NCBI GenBank assembly: GCA_015680685.1
Contig: MNCI01002177.1
Coordinates: 28,074-92,073, forward strand
Reading direction: 5' to 3'
Length of the DNA stretch: 64,000 bases
From: Gnetum montanum
Lineage: Eukaryota > Streptophyta > Gnetopsida > Gnetales > Gnetaceae
Shown here in pieces: positions 57,189 through 64,000 of the stretch. Both the position numbers and the translations under genes were made by a program. Under the pieces are notes generated by a model, which saw nothing but the letters and a program-made list of their open reading frames with translations, was not told where the DNA came from and did no database searches. Each line of letters opens with the position of its first letter. Position 1 is the stretch's first letter.

Positions 57189-60100
57189 CACTGAAAATCC
57201 GTAGTTGTTTGACCATCTGTATCATTCAGGAAGAACTGCCTGTCAAAAGGAGGAACTGATGAATAGCTGGAACTTGCAGGCCATTGGTGAGATGTGTCAT
57301 CAAACCCTATTCCTTCTCCATCATGATTCAAATCGTAACCCTGTAGGCCCAAACATGTTTCTGGCTGTGTATTTCCTTTATATGCCTTGAGGATTACATT
57401 TCCTTGGTCCAGGGAAAAAGATGCCCTTTCAAATGGCCACTGCAGCCCACTGACATCTCTGTTTAAGTCACAAAGATATGTGTAACGACTGCTTGCACNG
57501 TTTCATTATAATTTTTGTTTCTTTTCATTGATACATATGCTGCTGTGCCATAGTGTAATAAAGGGATACTCATCGAGTGATTCGTATCATTGTTCCCGCC
57601 GTAAGATGGAGCAGTGTGTGAAAAGTATGGTCATTTGGAATCACATGGCTATACTCATGAGCTTTGTTTGTGCCAATGATATGCTTGCAGTACCTACCTT
57701 GGCAATTTCCAATATAATTTAAAGATTTTTTTGTCTCGAAATTCCTTTTTGCCAAAATATCATAGTCATCTTCAATTTCTCAGGTTAAGGAACAAACCTT
57801 AAATCTTGAAGAGTGTTGACTTAGTGGACTCAATACAATCATCATTAACATTTTGTTATATTTAACCACCATCCTCATGTTTAAGAGAGAGTACAATTAT
57901 TATCTTTGATGTTAGGGGTAGGTTGGGTTGGGTTGTTATGGTAGACCCCCAAAAATCAAAGGTTTATAATTAAAAACCCAATACAAACAACAATTTTTGG
58001 GGAGCTAGTATTGTGTGTTAGAGTTATATTGCTCGTGCTAGCTAACAACATTTATGAAACTGAATTTAAGTTTTTTATATTTGCTTGTGGTAGCTAAACA
58101 TTATCGTTTTATACATTTTTAAAGTAATTTGCTAGATTACATGGAACATTTATGAATTATTAAGGTTTTATAAGAATTTATGATTCATGGTTTATTTTCA
58201 ATTTTTTAGACTTGCAAATTCTTATTTGGACTTGACATGAGTTGTTCTTGCAAAATACNAATACTGATACAGATATGTATAGACTCAAAGAATCTAGCAG
58301 TGCAAAATCCATCAGTAGCAATAAATCCCAGTATAGTAGAGATCTGTCCAATATTAATGAATGTCAGAAAAATTCAAGGTGCAGAGCTTACTAAAAGTAA
58401 TATTCTAACCTTTGGGTGAGAAGGCTGCCAGGGTCTCCTGGCAAAAGGACACTCTGGTTCTCAAATTGCATCCATGGGGTAGGATATGCCTGATGGTGGT
58501 CTCCCTCTACCGATAACGAAGTGCAAAAACCACCATGCAACATCTTCAAAATTGACAAAGCAAAGGAACTGACACATTTTATACCCTGACAATTTATAAT
58601 AGTATTCAAAAGCTGAACAAATTACGTACCAGTTGATTATTTCCATCATGTACAATGTATTGTTGATTCTTGAGAATTTGCTGAAATACAACATAAAAAT
58701 CAAAATGTTGTTACAGAGGTAACAAGGTCCATAATCTAGATTGCTACTATCAATACCAGTGACATAGATAAACAAACAATCCAAGGCATATGTAAGTTAC
58801 TATAGGCATTAAAAGACATGCATCTAGTAGCAATACCTTCAATGTCTTAACGGAACATTTAGGGTTAATGTGAACACTAAGAGTGTGGAACAGTAGATAC
58901 CTTCAAAGCAGACATTTGAATAATTGCTTTTTGTATATTTGTCTCCACTTCCCTTGCTTGCTCTATGGTGTTGATTTGATGTGGTTCGTCTCCATAACAC
59001 CTGAAATTATTTTACCAGCACAAAAATGACAGTCGATATCACGTGAACGGTTCAAATTATACACAAAGCCAAACAGACACCTCCTAAACATATATGCATA
59101 GTAAAGAATAATTGGTGCATTTAAAAAATTGAGAACAAAATTAGCTGATGTGAAACAGCATCAAAATTTTTACAAAACAAAAACTTTTCAGGTATAGTAG
59201 AATAACCATAGCTTCTCTTTAACATCTGACAATTGTGCTTGTATTCGTCTCAGATCATTCGAAAGTTCCTGGTTAAGTAAAATTAAAAAATTAATTATCA
59301 ATTGTACAACTAGTTTGTGTAATTAAGTTACATACAGAAAACTAGTTTTGCTGTCAGACGAATCAAAAATCACAACACGTTTCAATGTTTAGGACAAAAC
59401 CAAAAATCTCCTCATTCCAAAGATGGTTCAGAAGCCTATCAAGAGCTATTTCCCAGCTAAACTAAAATATGTAGGAACTTTATAAAAACAGAAAACTTTC
59501 CATATATATCAACTCACACATGAATCCATTATCTATATCTTCAGAGGCATTAAACCCACATGTTTTGCAAAAGCTAAGCTATTAAATATACTCATGGTTG
59601 ACTCAAACCATCTTGATTCACTTGAGCTGTAGTTCCTATCATTTTTTGGATTCAAAGGACATATGGACTTTGGGACAGATGGAAGATATCAATCGCCTGA
59701 CATTACTCCAGGCCTTACTAAAGAATCAGATGAAGTAAATAGGGGTATCAGATGAAGTAACGTGTAAGAATGTTGAAGATTTTACTGATCTTATTTGTCT
59801 CCAATTGTAATGATGAAGTGCCATAACAAGTAGACCGATGGATGTATTGAATAAAAACCAAATCTCTAGACATGCATGTAGTATCCTAGGGGTCAGTATC
59901 AAATCGAATAACTGGATGAGGTTGTAAAAGTATTTTAATCTATTTCCAGTAGAACCAGAACTAACTTGGTAATTTCTGCTGTAGCTTCTTATAAGTTAAC
60001 TACAAATCTATTTTAGTCTAAGATCTGTTAAAGATGGGAATTCAATTAAACAGAATTTAATGCCTTAACAACAAAGTTGAAAAGCCAGTTAAGTTTGGGT

Positions 60101-61393
60101 ATTCTAATGTATCCTAGTAAAAATGTCACAATGAAATGTAATCAATAAATTACTCTTTTTTATTAATAAGAAAAAAAAATATAGGAAAACAATCAAAATA
60201 TAATAATAATATATGTTAATTCTGAGACAAATATTAAATTATGAACACACCTCAGTAGCCTGATTAGCCTGATTGCTGCTGCTTCATTAAACAAATGGAA
60301 AAAAAAACGTGTAAGAATGTTGAAGACTAAAATATTCTGGTATTGAAAATAATTTACTTGACATCACTAATATCAGTAACTTGTTTTAACAACGACTGAA
60401 ATAATAATACCTAGCACCTCCAAATTCCTCGATGTTGATATCATGGTCAAGTTTTTTAAATGTTTTCTTCAAAGTCTGTGTTATCAAAGGCACCATATGT
60501 TAATGAATTAGTAATTGCAAGAGTTTTCTTAAAAAATGAACTAATCAAACCCATAAGAAGTTCTGCTAGATTAAGTACACTACAGGGAAAAAAAATTAAA
60601 CAACTTACATCTAAGGATTCCATCCTTCTGCAACAAGAAATAAGAAAATTTTAGTGACTTTCCTGTAAACAAAACCAAATGAACTGTTTTGACACAGCAA
60701 ATGTTAAGACTGACCTCTTTTCCCGTTCTTCGGGTGTCAAACGTAAGAACCTCGCCAGGATATCTTCCATCCTGCTATAACATGCAAGATATAAATAGAC
60801 TGTAAATCCAACTACATGAAACAAAATGCACTGCAATGATCTAGCTGCACTCACTGAAAACAATAGATGTACATATCTAGAATTTTTGATAAACTATTGA
60901 CATATAAATTACAAATATACAGAAATTATAAATATACGGTAAAAAAATTGTAAAGCATTATATTACCAAGGTCTAGCCCATAACTGAAAAAGGCTTAATC
61001 CATAACCATGCAACAAAATATACAAATACACTTAAAAATCACACCTTGAAATAAAAAACCCATTACAAACCAGCAACGGTAAAAGAGCCCCAAAAAAATA
61101 AAACAAGAAAGAAAAAACACATAAACACAACACGAAGAAAAATTGTTACAGAGTTTACAACACTAATATAACCCACACAAACAAAAACAGCAAAATACCC
61201 AACCATACCTTTTCCCACCGGTGGAAAGAGTGGGCTTTCCCGTGGGAGAGAACATGAGCAGCAGTAGGTCAATGTCACAGAGTATAGACAGTTCCTTGGC
61301 CTTTTTCAAAATCCCATTCCTGCGTTTGGAGTACGTAACCTGCCTGTTATTCATGCTCTCTAAACGCTTGATTTGCAATTTTACCCTGCCCAT
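57131..61393 (-). CDS. MIKC*-type (P-clade) MADS-box transcription factor
   Basis: DNA-binding transcription factor; MIKC* P-clade proteins (AGL30/AGL65/AGL94 relatives) act in male gametophyte development in flowering plants. Exons on the minus strand: 61209-61393, 60715-60771, 60609-60627, 60411-60475, 60251-60278, 59207-59268, 58901-59000, 58630-58680, 58410-58543 and 57131-57498 (start lost at a gap). All visible introns are GT-AG and phases fit without a stop. Exon 1 is the MADS domain ([40 protein letters not shown]). Exons 2-4 give LTPEEREKR and [18 protein letters not shown], a P-clade signature. Exons 5-8 are K-like helices ([20 protein letters not shown]). Exon 9 has [15 protein letters not shown]. 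The last exon ends VDGLVPLNN. About 356 residues are visible. The acceptor of exon 10 lies at the N at 57499. Confidence 0.88.
57499..58259. repeat. 759-bp inverted copy bounded by Ns in the last MADS intron
   Basis: 57500-58258 is the reverse complement of 55937-56695 with constant coordinate sum (114195), so no net indels. I noticed two mismatches (near 56230 and 56074). Single Ns stand at both ends (57499, 58259). The block replaces the acceptor side of the last intron. Most likely an assembly artefact. Confidence 0.9.
58260..58409 (-). other. Remaining 5' part of the last MADS intron
   Basis: Starts with the donor GTTAGAAT after exon 9 (58409 downward). About 150 bp remain before the N at 58259. 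No acceptor is visible. Confidence 0.6.
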
Positions 61394-62200
61394 GTCTCTA
61401 CTCCTCCTGGATCGGCAAACGACAGAGAAAAGTACCCACTCGGACCGAGACTATGCGGTAATCAAAACAGCATGCAGCAGTCGCCTCACTGGACTGAGCA
61501 GGCAGAGTGGAGGACACTACGACTACTTTTTAGGCATTTGAACCTTGGGTCTGAAAAAACACAAACCTATAAAGGAGGAGGCAGAGAATTAGGCCGTGAT
61601 CATGCAAAAACAAGATGAAGTGAACTGGAATTCGGATTCGGCGGGATCGACAAAGATTATGGCGCTTGGACATTTCCCCGGATTAGGCTTTACATTGAGA
61701 AATCTGATTGTGGGCGAATGGTCGTACCAGTACCTGAAGAATAATGCTGCTGCCGTGGCGATAGGGCGGTGGTGGCAGCCTGTATCAAATTCAGACGCAT
61801 TAGAGCAGGTGCAATAAATTGGGCGGGCATATGCAATCCCATTTCATTTCGCCTGAAACAACTCCTCTCCTGCTGGGTTGGGTTTTTGAATGAACCGGCA
61901 CCGATGGCGCAAAGCATTAAGAAACACCAGGCTGTGAAAAGTAAATGAATGTTGACCGGAAAGATTAGGAGCGCAGGCCCAGCGATCTGTGGCACGGGCG
62001 GAATGGAGAGCAGCAAAATCATATGCGATTTGTTCAGCGGGGATTTTGGGCATGAACCGATTCTCGCTTGTCTGGACCTGCAACTCATGATGAGAGAGAA
62101 ACTTAGGACAGCTATCTGCCATGACAGCCTCCTCCGAATGGGATTCTACTGACATTCTTTCTCTTTTGCCTTCTTGCTGTCGATGTTCAATCTGCACCCA
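61394..62200 (-). promoter_or_regulatory. Upstream region / probable 5' UTR and promoter of the MADS gene
   Basis: Directly 5' of the MADS ATG, this stretch is clearly richer in GC and CpG than the rest of the window, which suggests little methylation-driven decay. Two opposing unrecognised open frames cross it: 61596-61817 (+, 73 codons, MIMQKQDEVNWNSD...) and 61844-62197 (-, 117 codons, MQIEHRQQEGKRERMS...). Neither has a recognisable domain. A transcribed leader with upstream ORFs, or a small unknown gene, are both possible. No convincing TATA box was fixed on the minus strand. Confidence 0.4.
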
Positions 62201-62640
62201 GATCTCCGCACTAGTCTGCCAGATGTGTGCACCAGGTTTTAACTATACCTCTCTACCCTTACAAATTATCGCCCGGATCTGCATCTTCGTCCAGTGCCCC
62301 TTGCCATGCATTCAATTTCGTGGGGCTGGATTCTTCGGTTCATGTCTGTGCGCCAGGCATTCTATCCTGTTGCAGGTGGACCAGATTCTTTGAGAATCTT
62401 GAGGAAGGATCTTCCAGAATTGCGGCATTAATTATTCCAGTTGTAGGTCCCTCCAATGTGGCCACCAGCCAGCCGTCACGACACGCCAATGCAATTCTCA
62501 GCCACAAGAGCATTCAACACCGATATCATTGCATCTTTCTTACTTGAATATCAAATTAGAAGTGAAATTATAATAACCTCAAAACACACTTTATCAAAAA
62601 AATTACTCTCACTTTGCCGATGACTCTTTTTTTCTGGTTC
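62200..62640. other. Intergenic, nothing recognised
   Basis: Short open frames on the plus strand (for example 62227-62547) show no family features. Composition shifts from CpG-containing to AT-rich near 62550. Confidence 0.4.
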
Positions 62641-62840
62641 ATAACACAGCCGCCAATTTGCACCGCCTCTTATCAAGGGTGGAGCAATATTGCACACTCT
62701 CAGGTTCCAATATCAATTGGAATAAATCCTCTGTTTATAAATTACAACCATGTGACCAACTATAACTGGAAGCAACTTTAGGATAAGGACATTGTTAAGA
62801 TTCTGGGAATCCCTTTCCGTTTTAGAGGTTCAACCTCCAT

Positions 62841-62935
62841 GCTCTGGGAGCAAGTTATTTATCGGATCCAAAAGAAACTTGACAAATNGCTCTGGGAGCA
62901 GGTTATTTATCGGATCCAAAAGAAACTTGACAAAT
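62841..62935. repeat. 47-bp duplication around N 62888
   Basis: 62841-62887 and 62889-62935 differ at one base (CAAG/CAGG) and are separated by a single N inside the LINE. Confidence 0.88.
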
Positions 62936-63178
62936 AGAAGACTAAACCCCTCACACTTGCGGGTAAATACCTTGTATGTAAGTCCATATGTACATCAACC
63001 CATGTGTACTAGTCTTCGTGTTGGGCCCCCTCCCAAGCTGCTTACCAGAAGCTTGAATGATTATTTCGTGACTTTATGTGGTCCTCCAAAGATTCTCAGA
63101 AAGGATTTCATCGAGTTGCTTGGAATATTGTTACTTTCCTATAAGCAGGGAATTACCCTGGTTGCTAAGTGATTGGTA

Positions 63179-63273
63179 AAACATTTAGACGCCTCAGATA
63201 TTATTGGGACCCTCCTTCAATTAAGNAAACATTTAGACACCTCAGATATTATTGGCACCCTCCTTCAATTAAG
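63179..63273. repeat. 47-bp duplication around N 63226
   Basis: 63179-63225 and 63227-63273 differ at two bases and flank a single N inside the LINE. Confidence 0.88.
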
Positions 63274-64000
63274 GCTTCATCAAGCATTTTCTAAAAACAA
63301 GCCCTTCTGGAAAGGCATCCATTTTGTCAATTGGATCCTTTCCCCCCTCACTATNGATCAATCCTACTATTCTCTCTCATTTGTGTCCGTGGTGGTTACC
63401 TCTATCGCCCGCTCCCCTTGCCATCACAAAGGCTAAGGTAGCTACCTCGTGGTATCGGAAGGGTGTCATCTCCTAAAATTGTCTTAGGCTGGCTAATCAT
63501 TGGATTTCGGGGGTTGAGTTCAACAATTTATATGGGGAGTCAACGACAATGAACCATTGCCTAGTCCAGATTTACTCCTTTCTCCATGGTCATTGGCAAC
63601 TAGATGTTGTAGTGCAAAGCCCTTTTCATGGTCTTCAATGGCTTAATGGGGTTAAACTCTTGCCCTACCGGCCATTTGTCCCCTTTCATCTTATGCACAA
63701 CCCATCCGAGATTATTCAACGCTGCAATAAGTATTGGCACAAACAAGAGTTAGTAACATTTTGGATTCCTCTCTTCCAACACATTTGGAAACTTCCAACT
63801 CTCCCTAAAATTAAGCAGTTCCTCTGGTGTCTCCTCCACCATGGTCTACCTATTGGTAAACGTTTAAAATATCTAGGGATTCCCAATCCCAATTTCCCTC
63901 TTTTTGGTGGACAAGATGACTTTGTCCATGTGTTTTGGCATTGTCCCTTTGCTCAGCATGTGTGGGAGTGGGCTTCCATAGTTTTTCCATCATACAAGCT

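Larger units (their letters stand above)
62640..64000 (+). pseudogene. LINE (L1-like) ORF2 3' end, runs off the window
   Basis: C-terminal part of a plant non-LTR retrotransposon ORF2 in several frames. The RT thumb-like region (62930-63180) has LTLAGKYLVCKSICTSTHVY, SSCWAPSQAAYQKLE and FRDFMWSSKDSQKGFHRVAW. The zinc-binding zf-RVT region (63780-63990) has IWKLPTLPKIKQFLWCLLHH, GLPIGKRLKYLGIP and DDFVHVFWHCPFAQHVWEW. The first Cys pair of zf-RVT seems lost (NPNFPLFGG). Ns at 62888, 63226 and 63355, the first two with 47-bp duplicated flanks, break the sequence. Stops are also present outside the joins. Confidence 0.8.

Noticed and set aside
56440-57755. Duplicated 61-codon ORF ([10 protein letters not shown]...) in inverted orientation
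   Set aside because: It is the same intronic/repeat sequence read in the inverted N-bounded block. No coding signature.

Overview
The window is nuclear DNA of a seed plant, probably a gymnosperm. The evidence is very long AT-rich introns, deeply decayed nested Ty3/gypsy elements and a divergent MIKC* MADS-box gene; the gymnosperm call is inference. There are two compartments: a pile of nested LTR retrotransposons (about 1-50.6 kb) and a gene-bearing part (about 53-62 kb) flanked by LINE remnants.

Retrotransposon pile. Five internally recognisable Ty3/gypsy copies are present. A (+, 449-13494) is a short gag-bearing derivative without a visible pol. H (-, about 5.0-10.5 kb) is a different gag-protease element lying inside A. 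B (-, 13495-22981) carries gag, protease, RT, RNase H and integrase. E (+, 24577-38580) has two LTRs, gag-pol and a long third ORF. C (-, outer parts 38581-50628 and 22982-24576) was split by E and then by B. E sits inside the third ORF of C with a decayed 5-bp target duplication. Two solo LTRs (29452-30373 and 43532-44607) interrupt the pol regions of E and C, each with a 5-bp target duplication. A, B, C, E and the solo LTRs form one Athila-like superfamily: LTR ends TGATGAG...CTCATCA and a primer site resembling the complement of the 3' end of tRNA-Asp. Their U3 regions carry unrelated repeat modules: GATATC palindromes, a 45/90-bp minisatellite, or neither. All coding regions are broken, mostly by TAG codons where CAG or TGG is expected.

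Gene part. Between 57131 and 61393 on the minus strand lies a ten-exon MIKC*-type (P-clade, AGL30/AGL65-like) MADS-box gene with clean GT-AG introns and uninterrupted reading through nine exons. The last intron/exon junction is lost at a gap character, beside a 759-bp inverted copy of downstream sequence that is bounded by Ns on both sides. Downstream, about 1.1-kb units resembling the 3' end of this gene are tandemly repeated. The upstream region (about 61.4-62.4 kb) keeps many CpGs, unlike the transposon pile.

Right edge and assembly. A LINE (L1-like) ORF2 3' end runs off the window at 62.6-64.0 kb. A second LINE fragment, duplicated, abuts element C at 50.6-52.3 kb, next to three copies of a tRNA-like SINE candidate and a C-rich tract. 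Nine single-N positions occur. Four are flanked by direct duplications of 39-47 bp and look like contig-join artefacts. No complete new enzyme system is evident. The most interesting signals are a heat-shock-element-like array in the U3 of element H, the modular palindromic U3 arrays, and the conserved third ORF.
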